NCBI GenBank assembly: GCA_950295325.1 | Contig: OX485808.1 | Coordinates: 1,800,501-1,864,500 of the forward strand | Length of the DNA: 64,000 bases | From: Polytrichum commune | Taxonomy: Eukaryota > Streptophyta > Polytrichopsida > Polytrichales > Polytrichaceae | Direction: 5' to 3' | In this document: positions 13,146-26,297 of the stretch, piece by piece | Numbering within the stretch: the stretch's first letter is position 1 | Layout of the letters: the number at the start of each line of letters is the position of its first letter | Position numbers and translations under genes: made by a program | The notes under the pieces: model-generated | Database searches by the model: none | What the model saw: only the letters and a program-made list of their open reading frames with translations | What the model was told of the DNA's origin: nothing

Positions 13146-13820
13146 ATGGCTATCCCAAGAGTGGGATGAGCCTTGTCACCAAGCCTTTGGGGAGTTCAAG
13201 AGCAAGTTTCCTTCACAAGATGTGGTTAAGTTCCCGAGCTTTCACAAGCATTTTGAGATGCACATGGAGGCGAAGGACTTTACCATCGGCGGATGTTGGT
13301 CCAAGATGGATGACCATTGCTTATGGGAGCATTAAGCTCCATGGTTGTCGAACCTTGTACGGCTTGTGCAAGAAATGGCTATCTTAAGAGTGGGATGAGC
13401 CTTGCCCCCAAAGTCTTTGGGGAGCTTAATACAAAGTTGTCTTTGCCACCCGTGTTCAAGTTCGCGGAGCTTGACAAACCTTTTGAGGTGAATACGGGGT
13501 GGCGAGTGACTTTGCCATTGGCGGATGGTTAATGTAAGATGGATGGCCATTGCATATGAGAGCGTTAAGCTTGATGGTTATCCGACCTTATCCGACTTGT
13601 GAAAGAAATGGCTATCCCAAGAGTGGGATGAGCCTTGCCACCAAGTCTTTAGGGAGCTTGAGAGCAAGTGTTCTTAGACGCCCGTGCTCAAGTTCGCGGA
13701 GCTTGACAAACCTTTTGAGGTGCATACGGGGTTGATTAACTTTGCCAATGGCGGATTGTTGATGTAAGATGGATGGCCATTGCATATGGGAGCATGAAGC
13801 TCGATGGTTGTCAAAGAAGA
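13146..13820 (+). repeat. 229-bp tandem repeat in pol of copy B (3 units)
   Basis: Unit starts at 13146, 13375 and 13608. Confidence 0.83.
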
Positions 13821-16432
13821 CAACCAACTCATGACAAAGAACTTCTTTGTCGTAGAGCATTGCTTGAAGATGTGGCGACACTATTTGGGGTTGCACAAAG
13901 CAAAGGTCTACATGGACAATGTGTCCTAAAAGAATTTTGACATTCAAGCGCAAGTAAGCGCCAAGTCATTGCGGTGGCATGATAGTTTGGCGCTTATGAA
14001 GGTGGATTTGATCCACAAACCGGACCGTGGAAATGTGGTGCCGGATGCGCGAAGTAGACCGGATGAGTTCCAAGCAATGAGAACCATTCAAACCTTGTGG
14101 CTAATGTGTGCCGGCGAAGGAAACTTGTGATGCAAGATACGGGAGGGGTAAATTAACTACCCCAAAAGCACAAAAACTTTTAGGTGAACTTCGCAAGAGC
14201 AAGGTGCTCAAAGAGGTTAAGTTGGTGGACGGATTGTTCAAGTGCAAGCAAAGTTGGGTGTATGTGCCACAAGGCAAGTTGAGGCTATCGGTTTTGAAGG
14301 AGGAATTTGATAGTCCTATTGCCGGCCTTAGAGGAGAAAGAAAAAACCGCCATAGAATGGTATCATGGAGGTACCATTGGCGGTGCATAAAGCAAGATAT
14401 AGCCCACTTTGTGAAGGCGTGAATAAAATGCCAAGTGAACCGAGCCTCTTACCAAAAGCAAGGCGGTTTCTTGCAACCGTGCCCATCCCGTCGGCGCCAT
14501 GGCATAGTATGTGCATGGACTTGATCACAAGTTTGCCGGAGTCACATGGGTATGATGCCATCTTGTTGATGGTAGAGCGGTTTGCCAAGTTGGCACACAT
14601 GGTGCCGATTGTGGGAATCGCGACCGCGTTGGAGACCGCATAGCCTTTTCTCAAAGGATGGTTGAGGCACCACGAGTTGCCAACAGTGATTGTGTGGGAT
14701 CAAGATCCAAAGTTCACAAGTGCATTTCCAATGCATTTCTCTAAGGAGGTTGTATTGAAACTAAGGCTTAGCACGGCCTTACATTCCCAAATGGATGGGA
14801 AAACAAAGCGTGTGAATGGAGTCTTGAAGCAATACTTGAGGAACTTGGTGGGGGCGGACCAAGGAGATTGGGCGGACTATGTGGGTCGAGCGGAGTGTAA
14901 TTGCAATGTAGCCACGCACTTGGCTACCAAGGGGTGGTCTTTCGTGGTGGCTTATGGAGTGGATGCGCTCCAACCTATTAACCTAGCTCTCGAGGGGGCA
15001 CATTCAACACTAGAGTTCAACCAAGATGGTGAGGACTTGGCCAAGGATGGTAAACAAGTCTTGGAGATGACCAAGTTGTTGGTGGAGAAAGCCCGAAGGT
15101 GCTACGGAGTGCAAATCAATGCCGGAAGACGCAAAGTGGAGTATGAGGTGGGCCAATAAGGTGTTGTTGAATGTGGACAACTTCACCTTGCCCAAAGGCC
15201 TTACTCCAAAAGTTCATGTCCAAAATTGGAACTTCGTTTTCCATTGTGGAACAAGTGTTCAAGGACATGTATAAGTTGGAATTACCGCCGGAGATCAAAG
15301 TGCATCCGACATTTCATGTCTCATTACGAAACTCATTTTAGGACAACACCTTGTGGCCCGATCACAAGCAAGTGATTAGGCCACGTCCCGACCTTGTGGA
15401 GGTCACTTGGAACATGAGGTAGGAGGGCATCCTCAAGTGTAGGAAGCCCAAGTGAAAATGAAAGAAAATGTACAAAGGTGTACTTGGTGAAATGGTGAGG
15501 ATACCATGAGAAAGAAACCGCTTGGGTGGCGGCAAGAGACATGGTGAACACCAATGAATTGGTGAAGCACTTTGAAGAAACTAAGGCTAAGGATTCCAAT
15601 AAAATGAAGCGTAGGCATTGATGAGGACATCAATCTCCTTTAGTGGGGGAGAGACGCTAGTAGCACACTTAGCTTCGAGGTTAATTGCTCCACGACATGA
15701 ACTTGTTCTTTGGCTTGAGGGAATAAAGTCCAAACTTTAGTGATGCAAAGAGAAAAGTATGAGATGAGGTCCTAGTCTTGTACTTGTGCTTGGTTAATGG
15801 AAGAGGGGGAATAGACATGCCAAACTAGGTTGGGTAAGCCGAGTAATTGGGGGCCATGGCTTGGACGGGCCTTGGATAAAACCAAGAAACCTCTTAGCAG
15901 TGGGCTTGTCCGGGCGGGGACAAGGTGATGGCGCATGCTCATAAAAGTGCTACCCGCGAGCAAACGAAAGTTGGCGCATGGGAGTCATGAACCCATGTCT
16001 CGAAAGACAAAGTGGGAACCGAGTCGGGCGGGACTTGGCATCACCCCCGTGCGATCGAGGCGTGGCTTAACAATGGAAAGCCATCTCGGAGTTGCAACCG
16101 AGACAACTTAGTGGAAGCGTTGAGGTCTCGCCTAGATGTGTCACGTTAGGCTAGTGGAGCCTAACGGGGGAGGCCCCAAAGGAGGGGCAACCCAAGTGAG
16201 TCCCAAAGTAGGTGGGTCTAGTATAGGTTAGGTCCTTGGAGGAGTTCCAAGGTCGCTAACGGACCACCTAGTAACGACACCTTTGGGACTATGCCAAATT
16301 TGAAGATGCATTGTGGGGGTCGCGCCCTAAGGTAAACACAATGCCGCACCATAGAGGATGGCAACTTGAGAATTGGTGTGCCGACTACGAGTATAGTCGA
16401 TGAGGGCATCGACTCCGTTTGGTGGGGGTGAG

Positions 16433-17179
16433 TGTCGCGCACCTCTCCATGAGGAGTGGCCGAAACACCATGGGCACAAGGGGGACCCCGGAGTGACACC
16501 CGGGACTTGTGGCGCCGTTGGTGAGAGGGCCCAAGTGATCCTAGTGTGGGTGAGGGCCCCGGGCGTTGGGAACGCCTCCCACCCACGAAGACTAGGAGGC
16601 ACAAGGGTAAGGCCATGAGTTATGCGTAGCTCATGGCGTGGTGATTCTAGATATCTCAAGAACACCTCAATCGGAGGTGTGAGCTAGGAGTTATGGCCAT
16701 TTGAGTGGGGCGCTGTCCCGGGACAGCGCCCTGCTACAGCAGTGCCTGGGAGTGATTCCCGGGACTGCCAAGGTTCAAACAGGCATAACGTCCTCAATAC
16801 TTGTCCGAATGGGGCAAGTGCGGAGTCCATCGGCATCTACGTGAAGCGTAGATGAAGATGGAGTGGTTGGTTGTTATGATCAGACATCATACAAGGAAGT
16901 TATGATGGTCTGAAGCTGCTGGGGGGTTCTAGGCCCAGCAGCTAAAGGAAAATGTCCACTTGGCCCCAACTCTTGGTCCACATTGGGGAAATGGGTTACC
17001 GATTAAGGGGTGAGTCCCGAAAGCAAAGTAGGAGGGTTGGTTCCCTCCTATGAACTATTGGTCCGGGGTAAGAGGAGCTATCCATTAGCATGGCGGAATG
17101 CGAAGGGTTAGCGACTCGTAACCTTTGCTAGAATTGAAAATTGGCAAGATTATTAAGGGACCTAGCAAGGGTTGCGACA
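16433..17179 (+). repeat. 3' LTR of copy B (short form)
   Basis: Both LTR termini are present; 747 bp in total. Confidence 0.88.
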
Positions 17180-17460
17180 TGGTTGGGCTTGGTCCGCAAA
17201 GCCAACTTTAAACATTTCGTCCGCGGGACAAATTGGTTTGGCGCCACAAAACCAATTTCTAATAGTTTGTCCGCAAAACAAACATGTTTTGCCTTGGTAG
17301 CACAAAGCCACCTTCCCACACTCCGTCCGCGGCACGAACATGAATTGCCTTGGTAGGACAAACCCACCTCCCAACATTCCGTCCGCGGCACAAGTATGAT
17401 TTGCTTTGGAAGCATAAAGCCACCTTTCAACATTCCGTCCGCGGCACCAACATGTTTTGC
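17180..17460 (-). repeat. Cys-rich ~60-bp repeat array in gag (about 5 units)
   Basis: Units carry a CCGCGGACGGAATGTT-like core. Compare 21640-21925 (5-6 units), 4987-5115 (3 units) and 12240 (1 unit). Translations are rich in Cys, Trp and Lys, as expected of decayed tandem zinc knuckles; that reading is inference. Confidence 0.7.
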
Positions 17461-18125
17461 CTAAGTAAAATGGACCAAACAATTTGCACTCATTTCTTTG
17501 GGACCTACTTTGGCTAAAGCCACTTGTGGTGATGCGCCGCCACACTTCTCTTTGGGACCATCGGCTTCAATGCTCTTGCAAACTAGATGGTCCCCACCAT
17601 GTCCTCAAGAAGCCTTAGGGACTTAGACAAGGCATCCACCACCCGCTTTTAAAAGCCCACCTAAAAGGATGCATTTCTTAGAAAGCTCGTCCGTTTTAGG
17701 TGTATCCTTCATTTGTGCGTTTGAATAGCGCACATAGGCCTTAAGAGGCCCCGGGTGCCTCATTAGCACCAAATTCATTCCAACATCAATACCTTCCAAG
17801 CATTTCGAATTGGAATTTCAATCCAACATTAATGCCCTCCAAGGTTTTGGGTGCATTCGGTATTCTAGGCCCCAAATGCTTTTTGAGGCGTGCGGGAGCC
17901 CTTTCAAAGGACTCCACCATTTTCCTTACCGAATCCACCATCATGCCCACCATTGTCATTAGAACCAATGGTACGGTCAAATTCCACTTGCACATGATCT
18001 TTTTTCCAATTTGAGCCTCACAACCTTTTGGAAACCCCGGGCTCACCATCATAACCCGCATTTTTGATAGCCATGTTTCCCTCAAAGTGCGAGCTCAAAA
18101 CTTGGAACCCTGCTCTGATACCAAG

Positions 18126-19098
18126 TGTCGCAACCCTTGCTAAGCCCCCTTGACAATCTTGCCAATTTTCAATTTTAGCAAAGGTTACGAGCGCTAACCA
18201 TTCGCATTCCGCCATGCTAATGGTTAGCTCCTCCTACCCCGGACCTTATAGTTCATAGGAGGGGAACCAACCCTCCTACTTTGCTTTTGGGACTCACCCC
18301 TTAATCGGTAACCATTCCTTAGATGTGGACTTCCATCCATGGAATCCCAATCCTATGTTGATCATCGCATTGCCGGAGCAACACTACAACAACCCGAACC
18401 ATACTAGGCAACTATGGCCTCACAATGGGCCAATGCCCATGGACGCCTTGCCGTTTGGCCTCGGGTGGGTGAGGCCACACCACCTCACCCATATAAGCCT
18501 CTAGGACTCTACGCGGGGCCCCTACCCCACCGTCAACCAACCTCTTGTCTCTCTACCAAGAGTTGGGGCCAAGTGGACATTTTCCCTTAGCCGCTGGGCC
18601 TAGAAGCCCCCACAGCTTCAGACCATCATAACTTCCTTGTATGATGTCTGATGCTAACACTTGACCACTCCATCTTCATCTACGCTTCACGTAGATGCCG
18701 ATGGACTCCTCCCTTACCCCATTCGGGCAAGTTATGAGGAAGTTATGCCTGTTTGAACCTTGGCAGTCCCGGGAATCACTCCCAGGCACTGCTGTACCAG
18801 GGCGCTGTCCCGGGACAGCGCCCCACTCAAATGGCCATAACTGCTAGCTCACACCTCCGATTGAGGTGTTCTTGAGCATTCTAGAATCACCACGCCATGA
18901 GCTACGCATAGCTCATGGCCCTACCCTTGTGCCTCCTAGTCTCCGTGGGTGGGAGGCGTTCCCAACGCCCGGGGCCCTCACCCACACTAGGATCACTTGG
19001 GCCCTCTCACCAACGGCGCCACAAGTCCCGGGTGTCACTCCGGGGTCCCCCTTGTGCCCATGGTGTTTCGGGCACTCCTCATGGAGAGGTGCGCGACA
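18126..19098 (-). repeat. 5' LTR of the minus-strand family H element
   Basis: 973 bp, reverse orientation, flanked on the left by the reverse PBS. Confidence 0.92.
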
Positions 19099-19980
19099 GG
19101 CGGGGGTCCCAACGGGCTGGAAGCTCCGGGGACGCGCCAAAGGTTGGGGTCGTCCACCTGCTGGACGGGCATGAGGCTGCAGCAAATGCGCGAAGCTGAA
19201 GGACTGCTGCGTAGCCGGCCGCGGGCGGATATCCTGTGGAGGGAAGCCTGCTGGCAAGTGAGGGAATGAACTCGGGGGAGCCATCACCAATCCCTGCGCC
19301 AGCATGCCCTGGATCACTTGCGTGATCAGGTCCGCTTGGGACGGAGGTGGGGCCATCGCCCTTTGCCGCTCCTGCTCCAACAGGAGAGCCCTCAACTCCG
19401 CGACTTCGTTGCGGACCGAGGGCTCCTCGGCGGCGGCCTTCTGCAATCGGATGCGTTGCTCCTCGTCCCGGAGCATCTTCGCGTTGGCCTCCTCCACGGT
19501 GAGGACCTCGGGTTTCACCCTCACCATCCCGGCGAACGCTGTGGGGGAGGCAGGATCCGACCTCAGCCTCTTTGCGAGCTCCATGTCGTCCTCGTCCTCG
19601 GAGCTTATGGCGATCGTCTCTTCCACCGCATAGTCGCTATATAATTTCTTCCCCTTCAGCATTCGCCGCTCCATGAAGGTGGCCGTCGCGTCCCTCGAAT
19701 ACATGTCCTTCGCGTCGGCCACCGTGAGGACGGGCACTAGCTTGCTCTGCGGCGTGGCAGCCCGCATGGCCTTCTTCCGCTGAGGGGCCTCGGATTCTTG
19801 AGTGAATCTTGTTGCCCCTTCCTCCACCTCTCCTTCCACTTTCTCCTCCTCCTCCTCCTCCTCTTCCTCCTCCGCAACCTCGCCACCTGCCTCCACGGAC
19901 GGATTGCCCGGATGCAATCCGGTGAGGGGTTCTGGCATTTGAACGGGGGCCTGCATGACGAATTCGCCTGGGTTGATTCG
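19099..19980 (-). CDS. G1, C-terminal part of exon 3 (acidic, coiled-coil, Pro-rich)
   Basis: 882 bases (294 codons) with no stop on -, in phase with 27273-27439 across the inserted element. Order: a short lead (INPGEFVMQAP), an acidic run of ten or more Glu, a Lys/Arg-rich part, a Ser-Glu-Asp cluster (SSEDEDDMELAKR) resembling a CK2-type site, a Leu/Glu/Arg heptad-like stretch (LRDEEQRIRLQKAAAEE to ALLLEQERQRA), likely coiled coil, then a Pro/Gln/Ala-rich low-complexity tail. GC-rich compared with the neighbouring intergenic DNA. The exon is cut at 19099 by a minus-strand family H LTR, so the gene's 3' end is not visible. I do not recognise the protein; composition suggests a nuclear or scaffold-type protein, which is only inference. 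Confidence 0.6.
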
Positions 19981-20955
19981 TGTCGCGCACCTCTCCATGA
20001 GGAGTGCCCGAAACACCATGGGCACAAGGGGGACCCCGGAGTGACACCCGGGACTTGTGGCGCCGTTGGTGAGAGGGCCCAAGTGATCCTAGTGTGGGTG
20101 AGGGCCCCGGGCGTTGGGAACGCCTCCCACCCACGGAGACTAGGAGGCACAAGGGTAAGGCCATGAGCTATGCGTAGCTCATGGCGTGGTGATTCTAGAA
20201 TGCTCAAGATCACCTCAATCGGAGGTGTGAGCTAGGAGTTATGGCCATTTGAGTGGGGCGCTGTCCCGGGACAGCGCCCTGGTACAGCAGTGCCTGGGAG
20301 TGATTCCCGGGACTGCCAAGGTTCAAACAGGCATAACTTCCTCAAGACTTGCCCGAATGGGGCAGGCAATGAGTCCATCGGCATCTACGTGAAGCGTAGA
20401 TGAGGATGGAGTGGTTGGTTGTTATGATCAGACATCATACAAGGAAGTTATGATGGTCTGAAGCTACTAGGGGGGTTCTAGGCCCAGCAGCTAAGGGAAA
20501 ATGTCCACTTGGCCCCAACTCTTGGTAGAGAGACAAGAGGTTGGTTGGCGGTGGGGTAGGGGCTCCGTGTAGAGTCCTAGAGGCTTATATGGGTGAGGTG
20601 GTGTGGCCTCACCCACCCGAGGCCGAACGGCACGGCCTCCATGGGCATTGGCCCATTGTGAGGCCATAGTTGCCTAGTATGGTTCGGGTTGTTGTAGTGT
20701 TGCTCCGGCAACACGATGATCAACATAGGATTGGACTTCCATGGAGGGAAGTCCACATCAAAGAAATGGGTTACCGATTAAGGGGTGAGTCCCGAAAGCA
20801 AAGTAGGAGGGTTGGTTCCCCTTCTATGAACTATGTGGTCCGGGGTAAGAGGAGCTAACCATTAGCATGGCGGTATGCGAAGGGTTAGCGCTCGTAACCT
20901 TTGCTAGAAAGGAAAATTGGCAAGATTATTAAGGGACCTAGCAAGGGTTGCGACA
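19981..20955 (+). repeat. 5' LTR of copy C
   Basis: 975 bp; shares diagnostic differences (for example GGCAGGCAATGAG) with the 3' LTR of the same element. Confidence 0.94.
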
Positions 20956-21639
20956 CTTGGTATCAGAGCAGGGTTCCAATATTTTGAGCTAGCACTTTGA
21001 GGGAGACATGGCTATCAAACCTGAGGGTTATTATGGTGAGCCCGGGTTTTCCAAAAGGTTGTAAGGCTCAAATTGGAACAAAGATCATGTGTAAATGGAA
21101 TTTGGCCATACCATTAGTTCTAATGACAATGGTGGGCATGATGGTGGATTTAGTAAGGAAAATGGTGGAGTCCTTTGAAAGGGCTCCCGCACACCTCAAA
21201 AAAACATTTGGGGCCTAGAATACCGAATGCACCCAAAACCTTGGAGGGCATTAATGTTGGATTGAAATTCCAATTCGAAATGCTTGGAAGGTATTGATGT
21301 TGGAATGAATTTGGTGCTAATGAGGCACCCGGGGCCTCTTAAGGCCTATGTGCGCTATTCAAACGCACAAATGAAGGATACACCTAAAATGGACGAACTT
21401 TCTAAGAAATGCATCCTTTTAGGTGGGGTTTTAAAAGCAGGTGGTGGATGCCTTGTTTAAGTCCCTAAGGCCTCTTGAGGACATGGTGGGGACCATCAAG
21501 TTTGCAAGAGCATTGAAGACAATGGTCCCAAAGAGAAGTTTGGCGACGCATCACCACAAGTGGCTTTAGCCAAAGTAGGTCCCAAAGAAATGAGTGCAAA
21601 TTGTTTGGTCCATTTTACTTAGGCAAAACATGTTGGAGC

Positions 21640-21925
21640 CGCGGACGGAATGTTGAAAGGTGGCTTTATGCTTCCAAAGCAAATCATACTTGTGGCGCGG
21701 ACGGAATGTTGGGAGGTGGGTTTGTCCTACCAAGGCAATTCATGTTTGTGCCGCGGACGGAGTGTGGGAAGGTGGCTTTGTGCTACCAAGGCAAAACATG
21801 TTTGTTTTGCGGACAAACTATTAGAAATTGGTTTTGTGCCACCAAACCAATTTGTCCCGCGGACAAAATGTTTAAAGTTGGCTTTGCGGACCAAGCCAAG
21901 CCAAGTTGCCGAGGACCGAATGTAA
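21640..21925 (+). repeat. Cys-rich ~60-bp repeat array in gag of copy C (5-6 units)
   Basis: Cores at about 21640, 21694, 21755, 21816, 21857 and 21907. One frame reads CYQGKTCLFCGQ, which looks like drifted zinc-knuckle spacing. Confidence 0.72.
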
Positions 21926-22785
21926 GACGATGGCATTGTGGGCAAGGCTAGAAGCCTTAAGCCAAGGCCAAATCTTTTGTACCTTGAGGCTCAATGAATG
22001 GGAGAAATGTCTCATGTGTTGACAAAGAGGCTACCACTCCTTCTTGAGCCCAAAACTCACAAGGAAGTTGGGGCTTGCCGATTGATAGAGCGGGCAAGCC
22101 CACCAAGGTGCGGTTTGGAAAGGACGAACCGCATGAGACAAAGGAGGCCGCGATGCATGTAACCTTTCAATGTGGGACATTGGATTTTTGTCAAAATTTC
22201 ACACCATGTGAAATAGATGAAATGCATGTCATTGTGAAGGCCGCCTTCTTTGAAACTCACATGATAGATGTGAGGTGCAAGCCGGTGTGCTTGCGGTGCA
22301 TTATGATGTGTCATAATGGCAAAGAATTGAAGTTCAAATTAACAATGACTCCTATGGTAGGAGGACCTAAGTTGAATTTGGTCTTAATGGACCGAATAAA
22401 AAAAAAAACAAAACATAATAGTCGTGGTTCAATTGGAGCAACTCCAAGGAACGTATGGGGAGGCTAGGAAAGATGGGCCTCCCCCAAACAACATTGGTGT
22501 GATGTTGGTGAAATACAAGGATGTATTCACCAATGTGTTGCCCAAAAAAAAATTACCGCCAAGAAGTGAAAAATCACTTTGCTCAACGAGAGATTGAGGT
22601 CTTGAGGTATGTGGTGATAAATGAAGTTGGTGGACGAACATGAAGAATGTCAAGGCAATCCAAAAGGAGAATTGGCCCTTGATTCAAAAGGGCTTAGGTC
22701 ATTTGTTGGCCTAGCCAATTAGTACCACAACTTCATTCGAGAGTTTTCTAAGGTTGCTAGGACCTTATTCAACTTATTGAGGAAA

Positions 22786-23690
22786 ATGGCTATCCCAAGA
22801 GTGGGATGAGCCTTGTCACCAAGCCTTTGGGGGGCTCAAAAACAAGTTCTCTTCGCCGCCCGTGCTTAAGTTCGCGGACTTTGACAAACCTTTTGAGGTG
22901 CATACGGGGGCGAGTGACTTTAGCATTGGCGGATGTTGAGGCAAAATGGATGGCCATTGCATATAAGAGCATGAATCTCGATGGTTGTCCGACCTTGTCC
23001 AACTTATGCAAGAAATGGCTATCCCAAAAGTGGGACGAGCTTTGCCACCAAGTCTTTAAGGAGCTTAAGACCAAGTTTTCTTCGCCGCCCGTGCTCAAGT
23101 TTGCGAAATTTGACAAACCTTTTGAGGTGCATACGGGGGCGAGTAACTTTACCATTGGCGGATGTTGATCCAAGATGGATGCCCATTGCATATGGGAGCA
23201 TTAAGCTTAAAGGTTGTCAAACCTTGTGCGACTTGTGAAAGAAATGGCTATCCCAAGAGTGGGATGAGCCTTGCCACCAAGTCTTTGAGAAGCTTAAGAG
23301 CAAGTTCTCTTCGCCGCCCGTGCTCAAGTTCGCGGAGTTTGACAAACCTTTTGAGGTGCATACGGGGGCGAGTGACTTTACCATTGGCGGATGTTGAGGC
23401 AAGATGGATGGCCATGGCATATGAGAGCATGAAGCTCGATGGTTGTCCCACCTTGTGCGACTTGTGGAAGAAATGGCTATCCCAAGAGTGGGATGATGTT
23501 TGTCACGAGTCTTTGGGGAGCTTAACACCAAGTTCTCTTCGCCGCCCGTGCTCAAGTTCGCGGAGTTTGACAAACCTTTCGAGGTGCATACGGGGGTGAG
23601 TGCCTTTGCCAATGGTGGATTATGTGTAAGATGGATGGCCATTGCATATGGGAGCATAAAGCTCGATGGTTGTCAAAGAAGACAACCAAC
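22786..23690 (+). repeat. 229-bp tandem repeat in pol of copy C (4 units)
   Basis: ATGGCTATCCC starts at 22786, 23015, 23244 and 23473, exactly 229 bp apart each time. Confidence 0.88.
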
Positions 23691-26297
23691 TCATGACAAA
23701 GAACTTCTTTGCCGTAGTGCATTGCTTGAAGATGTGGCGACATTATATGGGGTCGCACAAAGCAAAGGTCTACATGGACAATGTGTCCTAAAAGTATTTT
23801 GACATACAAGCGTAAGTGAACGCCAAGTCATTGCGGTGGCATGATAGTTTGGCGCTTATGAAGGTGGATTTGATCCACAAACCGGACCGTGGAAATGTGG
23901 TGCCGGATGCGCGAAGTAGACCGGAAGAGTTCCAAGCAATGAGAACCATCCAAACCTTGTGGCTAATGTGTGCCGGCAAAGGAAACTTGTGAGGCAAGAT
24001 ACGGGAGGGGTAAATTAACTACCCCAAAGCACAAAAGCTTTTAGGTGAGGTTCGCAAGAGCAAGGTGCTCAAAGAGGTTAAGTTGGTGGACGGATTGTTC
24101 AAGTGCAAACAAAGTCGGGTATATGTGCCACAAGGCAAGTTGAGGCTATCGGTTTTGAAGGAGGAATATGATAGTCCTATTGCCGGCCATAGACGAGAAA
24201 GAAAAAGCCGCCATAGAATGGTGTCAAAGAGGTACCATTCGCGGTGCATAAAGGAAGATATAGCCCACTTTGTGAAGGCTTGAATCAAAGTGCCAAGTGA
24301 ACCGAGCCTCTTACCAAAAGCAAGGCGGCTTCTTGCAACCGTTGCCTATCCCGTTGGCGCCATGGCATGGTATGTGCATGGACTTGATCACAAGTTTGCC
24401 GGAGTCACATGGGTATGATGCCATCTTGTTGATGGTAGAGCGGTTTGCCAAGTGGGCACACATGGTGCCGATTGTGGGAACCGCCACCGCGTTGGAGACC
24501 GCATAGCCTTTTCTCAAAGGATGGTTGAGGCACCACGGGTTGCCAAGAGTGATTGTGTGGGATCAAGATCCAAAGTTCACAAGTGCATTTTCAATGCATT
24601 TCTCTAAGGAGGTCGGAATGAAACTAAGGTTTAGCACGGCCTTGCATTCCCAAATGAATGGGAAAGCGGAGCATGTGAATGTAGTCTTGAAGCAATACTT
24701 GAGGAACTTGGTGGGGGCGGACCAAGGAGATTGGGCGGTCTATGTGGGTCGAGCGGAGTGTAATTGCAATGTAGCCACGCACTTGGCTACCAAGGGGTGG
24801 TCTTTGGTGGTGGCTTATGGAGTGGATGCGCTCCAACCTATTAACCTAGCTCTCGAGGGGGCACATTCAACACTAGAGTTCAACCAAGATGGCGAGGACT
24901 TGGCCAAGGATGGTAAACAAGTCTTGGAGATGACCAAGTTGTTGGTGGAGAAAGCCCGAAGGTGCTACGGAGTGCAAATCAATGCCGGAAGACGCGAAGT
25001 GGAGTATGAGGTGGGCCAATAAGGTGTTGTTGAATGTGGACAACTTCACCTTGCCCAAAGGCCTTACTTCAAAAGTTCATGTCCAAAATTGGAGCTTCGT
25101 TTTCCATTGTGGAACAAGTGTTCAAGGACATGTATAAGTTGGAATTACCGCCGGACATCAAAGTGCATCCGACATTTCATGTCTGATTACGAAAGTCATT
25201 TTAGGACGACACCTTGTGGCCCGATCACAAGCAAGTGATTAGGCCACCTCCCGACCTTGTGGAGGTCATTTGGAACATGAGGTAGGAGGGCACCCTCAAG
25301 TGTAGGAAGCCCAAGTGAAAATGAAAAAAATGTACAAAAGAGTACTTGGTGAAATGGTGAGGATACCATGAAAAAGAAACCGCTTGGGTGGCGGCAAGAG
25401 ACATGGTGAACACCAATGAATTGGTGAAGCACTTTGAAGAAACTAAGGCTAAGGATTCCAATAAAATGAAGCGTAGGCATTGATGAGGACATCAATCTCC
25501 TTTAGTGGGGGAGAGACGCTACTAGCACACTTAGCTTCGAGGTTAATTATGCCACAACATGAACTTGTTCTTTGGCTTGAGGGAATAAAGTCCAAACTTT
25601 AGTGGTGCAAAGAGAAAAGTATGAGATGAGGTCCTAGTCTTGTACTTGTGCTTGGTTAATGGAAGAGGGGGAATAGATATGCCAAACTAGGTTGGGTAAG
25701 CCGAGTAATTGGGGGCCATGGCTTGGAGGGGCCTTGGATAAAACCAAGAAACTTCTTCGTTATGGGCTTGTCCGGGCGGGGGCAAGGTGATGGCGCGTGC
25801 TCATAAAAGTGCTACCCGCGAGCTAACAAGAGTTGGCGCATGGGAGTCATGAACCCATGTCTCGAAAGAGCAAAGTGGGAACCGAGTCGGGCGGGACTTG
25901 GCATCACCCCCGTGCGATCGAGGCGTGGCTTAACAATGGAAAGCCATCTCGGAGTTGCAACCGAGACAACTTAGTGGAAGCGTTGAGGTCTCGCCTAGAT
26001 GTGTCACGTTAGGCTAGTGGAGCCTAACGGGGGAGGCCCCAAAGGAGGGGCAACCCAAGTGAGTCCCAAAGTAGGTGGGTCTAGTATAGGTTAGGTCCTT
26101 GGATGAGAGATCCAAGGTCGCTAACGGACCACCTAGGAACGACACCTTTGGGACTATGCCAAATTTGAAGATGCATTGTGGGGGTCGCGCCCTAAGGTAA
26201 ACACAATGCCGCACCATAGAGGATGGCAACTTGAGAATTGGTGTGCCGACTACGAGTATAGTCGATGAGGGCATCGACTCCGTTTGGTGGGGGTGAG

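Larger units (their letters stand above)
10620..17179 (+). mobile_element. Family H chromovirus copy B, LTR to LTR
   Basis: 5' LTR 10620-11592, PBS 11595-11610, gag region about 11633-12955, 229-bp repeat 13146-13820 (3 units), RNase H C-terminal part about 13820-14080, integrase about 14221-15159, chromodomain region about 15230-15625, purine tract about 16421-16432, 3' LTR 16433-17179. The 3' LTR is 747 bp against 973 bp for the 5' LTR, and the two differ more than those of copies A and C, so this copy is older. Broken in many places. The flanks (GAAAT left, TGGTT right) do not match. Confidence 0.86.
17180..19098 (-). mobile_element. Family H minus-strand 5' part: LTR, PBS, gag region
   Basis: Read on -, the LTR spans 19098-18126, the PBS is the reverse of 18108-18123, and the gag region runs down to 17180 with a Cys-rich repeat array at about 17460-17180. 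It is inserted in the last visible exon of G1: 19099 onwards is gene coding sequence (right flank GGCGG). The internal region stops at 17180, where the + strand LTR of copy B ends. Broken fossil. Confidence 0.85.

Noticed and set aside
19798-20166. Leu-rich plus-strand frame at 19798 as a membrane protein
   Set aside because: Complement of the Glu-rich run of G1 exon 3.
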